A stretch of DNA of 9,135 bases from Candidatus Benthicola azotiphorus. Its GTDB lineage: Bacteria > Gemmatimonadota > Gemmatimonadetes > Palauibacterales > Palauibacteraceae. The notes beneath the pieces are model-generated. The model was not told the origin of the DNA. It saw only the letters and a program-made list of their open reading frames with translations, and searched no databases. Positions 1-7,052 of the stretch are shown one piece after another. Position 1 is the stretch's first letter. Each line of letters begins with the position of its first letter. The stretch spans positions 1-9,135 of the forward strand of contig CANPVW010000174.1 of assembly GCA_947581745.1 (NCBI GenBank). Reading direction: 5' to 3'. Made by a program: the position numbers and the translations under genes.

Positions 1-625
1 CCCACCGTGACGGGCCCGGCTGCGTAATGACCTCCAGGAGCGCCCCATCTATCTGCTCTTCCAGCCCCAGGACCAGCGGCAGGCCGATCCGGTGAGCGAA
101 CGCTCGATTCCGGAGCGTATCGGCCAGGGTCAGGAAGGGGGAACTCTCGGCGGAGGTGGTGTGAAGGTCGATGACGCGGGTGTCGGTACGGTCCTCCCCG
201 AGCTCCCGACGGAGTACCGCGATGAGCTCTGCCTGCTCCGAGTCCTCCGCCGACGCTCCCGGCGCAGCTTCGACCCGTCGCATGCCGCGCGGGCTCCAGC
301 CCCGGTTCAGATCCCTCGCCAGGAAGCGCCGGCCCTCCCTGAGCGCGTGCAGGTTCCCGGCGATCGCCACGATCTGACCTCGGAAGGCAGGTTGCCTGAG
401 GCGCAGAGTCTCGAGCAGGCGACGGAGAGCGAGCACTCCGGCCGGCTCGTTTCCGTGCAATCCGGCGAGGCAGATGAGACGGGGCCCGGGCAATGTGCCA
501 TAGCGGCCTATGATGCGATCGCTCTCGAGCCCGGGCTGCCTGGCTTCCGGCGCGTCCGACTCGCGTGGAGGCCGCGGGCCGGGAGCCGGACCGGACGCAT
601 CGGGGGTGTTGGCGGTACGACTCAA
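1..625 (-). CDS. Aspartoacylase / succinylglutamate desuccinylase family zinc hydrolase (N-terminal part, cut by the window edge)
   Basis: The first 208 residues are present; the C-terminus lies beyond position 1. Three blocks mark the aspartoacylase/AstE branch of M14-type zinc carboxypeptidases: AGLHGNEPAG with zinc ligands H57 and E60, RDLNRGW around residue 105, and DLHTTS with the third zinc ligand H155. Family members hydrolyse N-acyl amino acids such as N-acetylaspartate or succinylglutamate, or related amides; the substrate cannot be told here. The start is a TTG at 625 overlapping the TGA of the upstream ligase gene. I found no ATG, GTG or other TTG in this frame for about 95 bases upstream, nor between this TTG and the codon for residue 45. 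A GAGGAG lies 11 bases upstream. The first 35 or so residues are rich in Pro, Ala, Gly and Arg and look poorly conserved. The overlap implies translational coupling with the ligase. The family call is firm, the substrate open. Confidence 0.88.
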   Translation of the reverse strand, partial: MSRTANTPDASGPAPGPRPPRESDAPEARQPGLESDRIIGRYGTLPGPRLICLAGLHGNEPAGVLALRRLLETLRLRQPAFRGQIVAIAGNLHALREGRRFLARDLNRGWSPRGMRRVEAAPGASAEDSEQAELIAVLRRELGEDRTDTRVIDLHTTSAESSPFLTLADTLRNRAFAHRIGLPLVLGLEEQIDGALLEVITQPGPSRW

Positions 626-2541
626 TCGCGCAGCATCTCCTCGAGCAGAGTGCCCGCGATGCGCATGAAATCGCGCTCGGTGATGATCCCGATGAGCCGT
701 CCGTCCTTCACGATCGGCAGGCACGAGATCCGCCGCTCTCGCATAAGCTCGATTGCTTCCAGCGTGGTGGTCTCCGGTCCCGCCGTGACCAGGTCCGTGA
801 CCATCACGCTGCTGACCGGAATCGGTCCATCGGCCTGACGGGCCTCATCGCTGGCCAGGAATCGAAGCAGCGGACGGTGGGACATGAGACCGACGAGGCG
901 ATGCTCGTTGTCTTCCACGGGTACGTGATGGATGCGGTGCCAGTCCATCAGGTTGGCGACGAGGTCGATTGCCTCTTCCTCGTTGACCGTGAGCAGATCC
1001 GTGGACATGTACTGCTCGACTCGAAGGTAGCTCGGCTTCCAGCTGCCCGCCTCGCTGAGCTCGGCGCGGTCCCACTCGTGCACGGGACGGGAGTGCCGCT
1101 GCCGCTCGACCGTGGCGGCGACCAGTGCCGCCATCCGCTCCTCCAGCGTACCCTTCTCGCCCATGCCCGCCAGCGAGCTCAGGTACCATTGAGCGCCTGT
1201 CCGCCTCGAATCCACCCTGGCCTCCACCGTGTCGAGATAGCGCTCGATGTCGGCTGCGTCGATCCCCCGCACCTGGAGTCCCCTCCGGGCCAGGGGAAGC
1301 AGGGTATCGCAGATCAGCTTCTGGGCGGTCACGGTCTCGCCGTCCAGCCAGGTCATGTGTGCGTCGAGTCCGTGCCGGGCGGCGGCGAGGAAGTTCGTGA
1401 ACACGGTGTCGAACGCGATCGCCTTGCGGATGTCATCGACTTCTTCGGCGACCCCGCTCAGCAGACCGAACCAGAACGCCGCGTTCGCAACTTCGTCCCT
1501 CAGCGACGGTCCGCTTGGCAGCACACGGTTCTCGATGCGCAGGTGAGCGACGCCGCCGGCGACTCCGTAGCATGCCCGATTCCACCGATAGACCGTGCTG
1601 TTGAACAGCTGGAGCGCCTTGAGGGTCGGTACCCGTCCCTCCTCGATCGCCTCGAATGGATCCTCGTCGATCTCGCGGCCGAGAAGCACTCTGAAACGCG
1701 ACACGTCCGACTTGAAGATCTCGATGACCGATTCGTCGACCCATTCGCGCCCGAAGCTCACCCGCGCAGGGATGTCCCGGACCTCGGAGATGGCACTTCG
1801 GGTGTCCACCGACTGCTGGAAGACTGCGATCCGGGTCTCCGACCACAGCCGCCGGCCCAGCATGAGGGGAGAGTTCACGGCAGCCGCGAGGACCGGAGCC
1901 GTCACCGCCATGGCGATGTTGTAGAGCCGTGCGAACTCGTCCGGCCCGACCTGAAAGTGCACCTGGAAGCTGGCATTTGCGGCCTCCAGCATCACCGAGT
2001 CGTGCGTGACCCTGAGCTCGTCGGTGCCCTTGATCCGAAGGTCGTAACTGCCGCCCCGCTGGCGCGTCAGGGCGTCGTTGAGTGCATAGTAACGCTCCGA
2101 GGGAACCATGTTGTCGAGCGTGAGGTCAGACTTCCTTATCGTCGGCAGGATACCGGTCAGGACGACCTCCGCCCCGAGATCGCGGACGGTCCTGCGCACC
2201 TTGTCCAGCAGCTCGTTGAGGCGGTTCTCCATCAGGCGGAGGCAGTTTCCTCCGAACAGAAGGGGCTCGAGGTTGAACTCCAGATTGAAGCGGCCGATTT
2301 CCGTGGTGACACGGGGGTCCTTGATGCGCTCCAGGGCCTGGACGGCGACAGGGGCGGGGCGCCACTGGTCGTCCACCAGGAAGAGCTCCTGCTCGAGGCC
2401 GATCCGCCTCACGCCGGACTCGATCAGGCCCTGGTGCAGAAGATGGTCGAGGGCCCGCAACTCCCTGAGGAGGCCCTGCGTGAAGACCCTCAGGTCGGAG
2501 CTGTCGAGCTCTATCCGGATGTCCTTTTCGCCCAAAGCCAC
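622..2541 (-). CDS. GCS2-type glutamate-cysteine ligase-like carboxylate-amine ligase fused to a C-terminal CBS pair
   Basis: Residues about 45-460 match the GCS2/YbdK-like ligases, which use ATP to join a carboxylate (classically the gamma-carboxyl of glutamate) to an amine. Visible marks are IGLEQELFLVD at 48-58 with paired metal-binding-type glutamates E50 and E52, SFQVHFQV near 191-198, and RIENRVLP at 335-342. Residues about 505-560 and 576-630 form two CBS domains (YMSTDLLTV...VGLMSHRPLLRFL and VMVTDLVTA...IGIITERDFMRIAG), a module that usually senses adenosine nucleotides. The length of 639 residues is long for GCS2 alone (roughly 370-450) and is explained by the CBS pair. The GTG at 2541 directly abuts GGAG, which is too close. 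A TTG at 2535 has GGAGGT four bases upstream and may be the true start, giving 637 residues. The gene overlaps the following zinc hydrolase by four bases, suggesting paired function. True gamma-glutamylcysteine synthesis is possible but not shown. Confidence 0.9.
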   Translation of the reverse strand: MALGEKDIRIELDSSDLRVFTQGLLRELRALDHLLHQGLIESGVRRIGLEQELFLVDDQWRPAPVAVQALERIKDPRVTTEIGRFNLEFNLEPLLFGGNCLRLMENRLNELLDKVRRTVRDLGAEVVLTGILPTIRKSDLTLDNMVPSERYYALNDALTRQRGGSYDLRIKGTDELRVTHDSVMLEAANASFQVHFQVGPDEFARLYNIAMAVTAPVLAAAVNSPLMLGRRLWSETRIAVFQQSVDTRSAISEVRDIPARVSFGREWVDESVIEIFKSDVSRFRVLLGREIDEDPFEAIEEGRVPTLKALQLFNSTVYRWNRACYGVAGGVAHLRIENRVLPSGPSLRDEVANAAFWFGLLSGVAEEVDDIRKAIAFDTVFTNFLAAARHGLDAHMTWLDGETVTAQKLICDTLLPLARRGLQVRGIDAADIERYLDTVEARVDSRRTGAQWYLSSLAGMGEKGTLEERMAALVAATVERQRHSRPVHEWDRAELSEAGSWKPSYLRVEQYMSTDLLTVNEEEAIDLVANLMDWHRIHHVPVEDNEHRLVGLMSHRPLLRFLASDEARQADGPIPVSSVMVTDLVTAGPETTTLEAIELMRERRISCLPIVKDGRLIGIITERDFMRIAGTLLEEMLRD

Positions 2542-2557
2542 CTCCGCTGCGGCGAAA

Positions 2558-2577
2558 CGGGGCTTCCGACGGCCCCG
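2558..2577 (-). terminator. Possible weak terminator or attenuator hairpin before the ligase gene
   Basis: Read on the minus strand, CGGGGC and GCCCCG form a perfect 6-bp GC stem with an 8-base loop, followed at once by TTT and then CGCC. A G-U pair may add a seventh step. It lies in the 80-base gap between the 66-residue membrane protein gene and the ligase, just upstream of the ligase's Shine-Dalgarno sequence. The T run is very short, so efficient Rho-independent termination is unlikely. Partial termination, mRNA end protection or chance in GC-rich DNA are all possible. Confidence 0.3.
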
Positions 2578-2621
2578 CGGTGCGAGCGAACAAGGTCGCG
2601 CCCGCCTTCCGCACAGACAAG

Positions 2622-2822
2622 TCAGCGCGAGTCAGCTCCCCCATCATTCTCGTCCGGCGGCGCATACCGCACGAAGTACCTGGACCCCCCGACGGATTCG
2701 TCGTCCCGCACTCGGCTGCGGGCCCGATTCACCCTGCGGTTCAGGTACGCCACCAGCACCAGGGCGACGGAGACCAGGATCGTCACCACGATGATCGTGG
2801 TCAACGAATCCACGATGTTCAT
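2622..2822 (-). CDS. Small single-span membrane protein, BcsF-like
   Basis: This is a 66-residue protein with a short N-terminus (MNIVDSLT), one strongly hydrophobic segment at about 9-27 (IIVVTILVSVALVLVAYL), then an Arg-rich stretch (NRRVNRARSRVR, residues 28-39) and a short polar tail containing RYFVRYAPP. The positive-inside rule predicts N-out, C-in topology with a cytoplasmic tail. TGAGGAG five bases before the ATG is a strong ribosome binding site, and the start lies 40 bases after the stop of the upstream regulator. From memory, enterobacterial BcsF has about the same size and plan: short N-terminus, IIVV-type membrane segment, Arg-rich juxtamembrane stretch and an RY-containing tail. 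It also follows bcsE, whose product it anchors at the membrane. The resemblance of both sequence and position supports a BcsF-like role here. With so short a protein, homology cannot be proven by eye, and an unrelated small membrane protein remains possible. Confidence 0.72.
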   Translation of the reverse strand: MNIVDSLTTIIVVTILVSVALVLVAYLNRRVNRARSRVRDDESVGGSRYFVRYAPPDENDGGADSR

Positions 2823-2862
2823 GCAGACTCCTCAGCGGTCGTGTCCGGAGCCGGAGGGGCGG

Positions 2863-4305
2863 TCAGGCGCCCAGGGCCGCCCGGATCTCGTCCGCTTGCT
2901 CCGGGCTCGTGAGTATCCTGATGTCGGGAGTCTCGGTTGTCTCCAGCGCGCCGAGTGCTCTCTCCAGGTAGATGCGGGCGTGTCTTTCGCGCGCGTCCTG
3001 CAGGACGACGGCGTACCCGCCAGCTACCTTCCCGATGAAATCGCCCGCCTCGATTCTGGCGCTTTCCCTGAGCGCGGCCAGAACTTCCGGACCGACCTCC
3101 CCGGACACGAGCAGCATCGTCAGGTAACCGAGGGAAGGGGAGTCCAGCCTGTGCTCTACCTCGCTGCTGAACGCGGGCGGCTCCACCAGGTCCCGGATCG
3201 GTCGAGGGCGGCCGGGATCGCCGAGGGTCCCGTGGTCGCCGACCACCCCGGCCGCCGCGCGACGGAATCTCGACTGGATCTCCCTGAGCACGACGTCCTG
3301 CCTGAGAACGTCGTCCGCTCCAGCCTCCATGGCGCGCGCCCGGTCGGACGAGCGGAGCTGACCCCGTGAGAGCAGGACGATGGCTCCGGGTGTGAGGTCG
3401 CGCAACGTCCGGCAGAGGCGAATCGCTTCGTCCACCCGCGACCTCTCCACGGCGATGCACACACTCCCCCGGCGCTCGAGCTGCAACCGGGAGAACAGCT
3501 CCTCGCGATCACGCGTCTGGTGCACCTCGTATTCGCGGGCGATCCAGCGCTCGAGGTCTTCTCCGACGACATCCGTGAGGCGGAGAAGAAACAGCAGGCG
3601 GCGGTCTTCCCGAGGAACGTCCCCGATCCGCCGACTCGGGCTGGCGGCCGGCGGGACCAGCCCGACGCCGACTCGCAGCTCGAGCGTGATCGGTCCCGGA
3701 TCCGCCGCGGGCGGGCGAATGCGATGGACCCTGAGCTCCCGCAGGCCACTGCGGAGCCTCTCCAGATGGAACACTCCCGTCGCCTGCTGCACCACCCATT
3801 GCGTCGAGCCGGGCAGGCTATCGCCCAGGTCGGTGACCGCCGTCACGGCCACGGTAGCGTCAGCTGCCTGCTGCCATTGAAGGAAGGCGGCCGCCATGGC
3901 TGTGCCGGCCCGCGTCTCCCACAAGAGCGTCCCGGGATCCACGGCCAGCCGATTGACCGGTCCGTCCAGGGCCCCGGTCAGCTCGTCGAACGCCTCCTCC
4001 GGATCCGCTGCCTGGAGGATCCGGCGAGGGTACTCGCCGCGGTAGCCGAGGAGCGTAAGTCGGCCCTGCTTCCAGGCGCGCTCCAGGGCGTCCATCCCCC
4101 AGTGATTCGCCTGCGCGAACAGCTCTTCGGGGGCGTATCCCCCCAGAAAGGCCAGGCGCTCGTCCGCCTCGAGGCCCGCCTTGAGAAAGTGCAGCAGGAA
4201 GGCCAGCTTGCCCGACCCGGGGGCTCCAGCGAGCAGGTACAATCCACTCGCGCTGAGGCCCCCGACCCTGCGGTCGAACGGTCCTACCCCGCTGGAGATG
4301 ATCAC
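2863..4305 (-). CDS. RecA/KaiC-like, pseudo-receiver, degenerate GGDEF protein; BcsE-like candidate c-di-GMP regulator
   Basis: Three domains can be read. Residues 1-215 are a RecA/KaiC-type NTPase fold with P-loop GAPGSGK at 27-33 and a Walker B-like RLAVDPG around D123. The P-loop Lys is followed by Leu34 instead of Ser/Thr, so Mg-ATP hydrolysis may be weak or lost. Residues about 232-350 follow the receiver pattern, ending with the typical MEAGADDVL (326-334), but no phosphoacceptor Asp is evident after the third strand (SVCIAVERSR). Residues about 380-480 resemble the C-terminal half of a GGDEF domain: EAGDFIGKV-AGGYA-VVLQDA aligns with the usual RxxDxxxRx-GGDEF-AVLLPxA. The active signature has become AGGYA (428-432), and the inhibitory-site Arg is Glu419. 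It should make no c-di-GMP. This order is that of BcsE, which senses c-di-GMP and works with the membrane protein BcsF; a BcsF-like gene follows. Start GTG has GGAG nine bases upstream and lies 16 bases after the transporter stop. The domain reading is fairly firm, the BcsE link an inference. Confidence 0.8.
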   Translation of the reverse strand: MIISSGVGPFDRRVGGLSASGLYLLAGAPGSGKLAFLLHFLKAGLEADERLAFLGGYAPEELFAQANHWGMDALERAWKQGRLTLLGYRGEYPRRILQAADPEEAFDELTGALDGPVNRLAVDPGTLLWETRAGTAMAAAFLQWQQAADATVAVTAVTDLGDSLPGSTQWVVQQATGVFHLERLRSGLRELRVHRIRPPAADPGPITLELRVGVGLVPPAASPSRRIGDVPREDRRLLFLLRLTDVVGEDLERWIAREYEVHQTRDREELFSRLQLERRGSVCIAVERSRVDEAIRLCRTLRDLTPGAIVLLSRGQLRSSDRARAMEAGADDVLRQDVVLREIQSRFRRAAAGVVGDHGTLGDPGRPRPIRDLVEPPAFSSEVEHRLDSPSLGYLTMLLVSGEVGPEVLAALRESARIEAGDFIGKVAGGYAVVLQDARERHARIYLERALGALETTETPDIRILTSPEQADEIRAALGA

Positions 4306-4321
4306 CGCACGCCGCTCCGTG

Positions 4322-5845
4322 CTAGTGCACCCCTCCCATCATGCGTCGGATCGGGCGCGAGAACAGGAAGAACAGCACGCCTGCCGCGCCTACGCTGGCC
4401 GCCACCGCAACGAACAGCCCGGGGAGTGGCAGAGTCTCGAATTGACCCGCCACGAGTCCCGCGACGAGGTTTCCGAGTGCCGCCCCCATGAACCACGTGC
4501 CCATCATCTGACCGACGAACTTGGGCGGCGACAGCTTCGTAATGCTGCTCAGGCCCACCGGGCTCAGGCACAGCTCGCCGCACGTGTGCAGGAAGTATGT
4601 CGAGATCAGCCAGCCCGGACTCACGAGCTGCCCTTCGACCGTGTACGTCGCTCCCCACGCGATCACCAGGAACCCAACGCCGAGGAGTACCAGGCCCAGC
4701 CCGAACTTGAGCGGAAGGGACGGTTCCCGCTCCCGTTTCTCGAGCCACACCCAGAGTGCACCGAATACGGGCGCCAGGGTGATGATGAACAATGGGTTGA
4801 TCGCCTGCAGCCAACTCGCGGGGGCCTCCCAACCGAAGACGTTGCGATCGGTGAGCCGTTCGGCGAACAGGTTGAGCGACGAGGCGGCCTGTTCGAACCC
4901 GGCCCAGAACATGGCGGCACCGAGGAACAGGAGGAAGATTACCACGACCCGCTTCTTCTCGACCGAGTCCAGCCCGCCGAAACCGAGGACCGAGGCGAAG
5001 AACAGGACGGCGATCGACAGGATGATCACGCCGGTGGCCTGCGCGGCTCCTTCGAGCGTGACGTTGATGGTGCCCCGTGAGCCGAGGAAGTACAGCGCCA
5101 GAGCGATCGCGACGACGACCGCCACGCCGATCATGAGCTGGCGAACGGCCTGCGGCCTCGACGCCCGGGCTTCCTCTCGATACTTACCGCAATCGCCCAG
5201 GTATCCCCAGCCCAACCGATACTGAATGAGGCCGAGGACCATCCCGACGCCGGCTGCAGCGAAACCGAGGTGCCAGTTGATGTTCTCGCCCAGATAGCCG
5301 CAGATCAGCGGGGCGACGAACGCGCCGATGTTGATTCCCATGTAGAAGATGGAGAAGCCCGCGTCCCGCCTGGCGCCGCCCTCCGGATACAGCTCGCCGA
5401 CGATCGTGCTGACGTTGGGCTTCAGCATGCCGGTGCCGAGGACGATCAGAATGAGCCCGAGGTAGAAGGACGCCATCCCGAACGATGAATGCCCGGCGAT
5501 GCCGAAGTTGCCTGCCGCTATGAGAAGCCCGCCGTAGAACACCGAGCTGCGCTGCCCCAGCAGGCGGTCGGCCACCCAGCCGCCCGGAAGGGCGAAGAGG
5601 TAGACGCTGGCCGTGTAGAGACCGTAGATCGCCGCGGCCGTCGCGGCCGTCATTCCGAGTCCGCCGGTGGCGATCGCCGCCGTCATGAACAGGATGAGGA
5701 TTCCGCGGCCACCGTAATAGCTGAAGCGCTCCCACATCTCCGTGAAGAAGAGCGTGGCCAGCCCGCGTGGATGTCCGAAGAAGGAAGTGTCGCCCGGGTG
5801 AACGGGCGACGCAGCGTTGGGAGCCGACCCCGTGCTATCACTCAT
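4322..5845 (-). CDS. POT/PTR2-family proton-dependent oligopeptide transporter
   Basis: This is a 507-residue, very hydrophobic protein with the POT hallmark ExxERFxYYG at 36-45 (E36, E39, R40), which couples proton and peptide transport. It also has GWVADRLLGQR (89-99), GTGMLKPN with the conserved membrane Lys142, the PTR2 block FYMGINIGAF (167-176), FWAGFEQAASSLN (313-325) and GELCLSPVGLS (423-433) with Glu424. Such proteins take up di- and tripeptides across the inner membrane using the proton gradient, and the length is normal for 12 to 14 spans. About 22 polar residues precede the first helix. AGGAGG at 5857-5862 lies 11 bases before the ATG, somewhat far but strong. The gene begins after a 118-base gap and is followed after 16 bases by the BcsE-like gene, so the two are probably co-transcribed. 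Peptide specificity cannot be read from the sequence. Confidence 0.95.
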   Translation of the reverse strand: MSDSTGSAPNAASPVHPGDTSFFGHPRGLATLFFTEMWERFSYYGGRGILILFMTAAIATGGLGMTAATAAAIYGLYTASVYLFALPGGWVADRLLGQRSSVFYGGLLIAAGNFGIAGHSSFGMASFYLGLILIVLGTGMLKPNVSTIVGELYPEGGARRDAGFSIFYMGINIGAFVAPLICGYLGENINWHLGFAAAGVGMVLGLIQYRLGWGYLGDCGKYREEARASRPQAVRQLMIGVAVVVAIALALYFLGSRGTINVTLEGAAQATGVIILSIAVLFFASVLGFGGLDSVEKKRVVVIFLLFLGAAMFWAGFEQAASSLNLFAERLTDRNVFGWEAPASWLQAINPLFIITLAPVFGALWVWLEKREREPSLPLKFGLGLVLLGVGFLVIAWGATYTVEGQLVSPGWLISTYFLHTCGELCLSPVGLSSITKLSPPKFVGQMMGTWFMGAALGNLVAGLVAGQFETLPLPGLFVAVAASVGAAGVLFFLFSRPIRRMMGGVH

Positions 5846-5963
5846 CAGCTCGTTTGCCTCCTGATCGGTTCCGACGATGAAGGTCGCGGCGGCCCCTTCC
5901 GGCCCGCCGATACCGGACGATCGAAGCGCACAATATCGTCTCGCCCACGTTCCGCGAGCAAGC
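5846..5963 (-). promoter_or_regulatory. Intergenic leader of the transporter gene, with a GC-rich hairpin
   Basis: This 118-base gap separates the glycosyltransferase stop from the transporter start and is the largest in the window, so it is the best place for an internal promoter. I find no convincing -35/-10 pair; TTGTGC followed 15 bases later by TATCGG is weak. At 5887-5909 the minus strand can fold CGGCGG with CCGCCG, plus two inner pairs across one G-G mismatch, around a GGAAG loop. No T run follows, so it is not a typical terminator. It could be a leader structure or chance in GC-rich DNA. Confidence 0.25.
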
Positions 5964-7040
5964 TCACGGGAGCGGTGCTGCCTGCAGGAACCGGCGCGCG
6001 ACGTCCGGCCAACCGTAACGGCGCCAGCGGGCGGAGCCGGCGCTCACGAGGCGGGTCCACAGCTCCTCGTCACGCAACAGGCGGACGAGCGCGGCGGCCA
6101 GACCCTCGACATCGTCGGGATCCACGAGCAACGCGACCTCGTCGTGCGGGGCCGTCTCCGGGACCGCGGCGCACCTCGCCGCCACGATCGGAAGACCCGC
6201 CGCCATCGCCTCCAGGAACACGATTCCGAAGCCCTCCTGGCGGGACGGAAGGCAGAACACCTGGGCCCGGGCCATCTCGGTCCGGATCTCCGCCGCGCTG
6301 CGCACCGATCCAAGCAGGCTCACCGCGCTCTCGAGATCCAGGGCTCGTACCAGTCTTCGGAGGCGTCCGCTTTCCGGTCCATCTCCGACCACCCGGAGGC
6401 GCGCTCCCGGCACCGACTGGCGCACGATCGGGAGGGCCCGGATCAGAGTGGCCGTGTTCTTTCGCCGGTACTGTCGCGCGATGCTGAGGATCGTCGGGGG
6501 GTCCCCGGCGTGCCGGGCACCCGGTGCGGGCCCCGACCAACGCTCCACGTCGATTCCCTCCGGGACCACGCTCAGATGCTCCGGGTCGAGTCCGTAGGCT
6601 TCGAGCGCCACCTTCCGGCTGTGCTCGCTGGTGACGATCACCCGGGCCGCCCTTCTCGCGTTGATCCGCTCCAGCCCGGACAGCGCGCGGAACCGGATGC
6701 GGGTCCATCCGGCTTCATACTGCAGCTCGTCCGCCATGACCCCCTTCAGTGCGACCACGTAGGGCGCGGGAATCGCGCCGACGAAGCACCCGTCGAGGTC
6801 GAAGCCCACGACGAGATCGGCCTCCTGGTCGTGCACTCGCGACCGGAACCCGAGGTTGGCCACCAGGCGGGTCAGGTCGAGCCAGGGAAGACGCAGACGG
6901 GGCCTGAGAATGGTGACCCGATGTCCGAGAGCTCCCAGCCCGTGCGCGAGCCCGGCTATGGCGACGGCGGAGCCGCTGCCACGCGCCCGGTCCGGCAGCC
7001 AGGTGTCGAGAAGGAGGATCTCCAGGCGCTCGCCTTCCAC
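5964..7040 (-). CDS. GT4-type (GT-B fold) glycosyltransferase, group 1 family
   Basis: This is a 358-residue soluble protein without signal peptide or membrane helix, presumably cytoplasmic or peripheral at the membrane. The N-terminal half has the acceptor-domain pattern RGSGSAVAIAGLAHGLG (20-36) then HRVTILRP. A linker VVPEGIDVERW (158-168) leads to the C-terminal nucleotide-sugar domain with ILSIARQYRRKN (184-195), LRVVGDGPE (215-223) and PSRQEGFGIVFLEAMAAGLP (265-284), which holds the E-x7-E pair E269/E277 that binds the donor sugar. The family makes retaining glycosidic bonds in lipopolysaccharide, capsule, exopolysaccharide or glycolipid synthesis; donor and acceptor cannot be told. The start is a GTG 12 bases after the in-frame TAG of the pterin dehydratase, with no clear Shine-Dalgarno sequence, so it probably depends on translational coupling. 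Its nearness to a diguanylate cyclase fits polysaccharide control but does not prove it. Confidence 0.92.
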   Translation of the reverse strand: MEGERLEILLLDTWLPDRARGSGSAVAIAGLAHGLGALGHRVTILRPRLRLPWLDLTRLVANLGFRSRVHDQEADLVVGFDLDGCFVGAIPAPYVVALKGVMADELQYEAGWTRIRFRALSGLERINARRAARVIVTSEHSRKVALEAYGLDPEHLSVVPEGIDVERWSGPAPGARHAGDPPTILSIARQYRRKNTATLIRALPIVRQSVPGARLRVVGDGPESGRLRRLVRALDLESAVSLLGSVRSAAEIRTEMARAQVFCLPSRQEGFGIVFLEAMAAGLPIVAARCAAVPETAPHDEVALLVDPDDVEGLAAALVRLLRDEELWTRLVSAGSARWRRYGWPDVARRFLQAAPLP

Positions 7041-7052
7041 GACGATGTGGAG

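Noticed and set aside
565..3369. A plus-strand reading frame of 934 codons opposite the ligase, the small membrane protein and the N-terminal-distal part of the BcsE-like gene
   Set aside because: It runs antisense across three well-supported genes, ignores their boundaries and gives a low-complexity protein rich in Arg, Pro, Asp and His with no recognisable domain. GC-rich codon bias commonly leaves such antisense frames open.
3520..5080. Plus-strand frames of about 300 codons opposite the BcsE-like and transporter genes
   Set aside because: They mirror minus-strand coding sequence, overlap each other and contain no recognisable motif.
5846..5963. ECF-type promoter suggested by GGAAC followed by CGTC-like elements
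   Set aside because: The spacing between the candidate elements does not fit the usual 16-17 bases, and such short words are expected by chance in GC-rich DNA.
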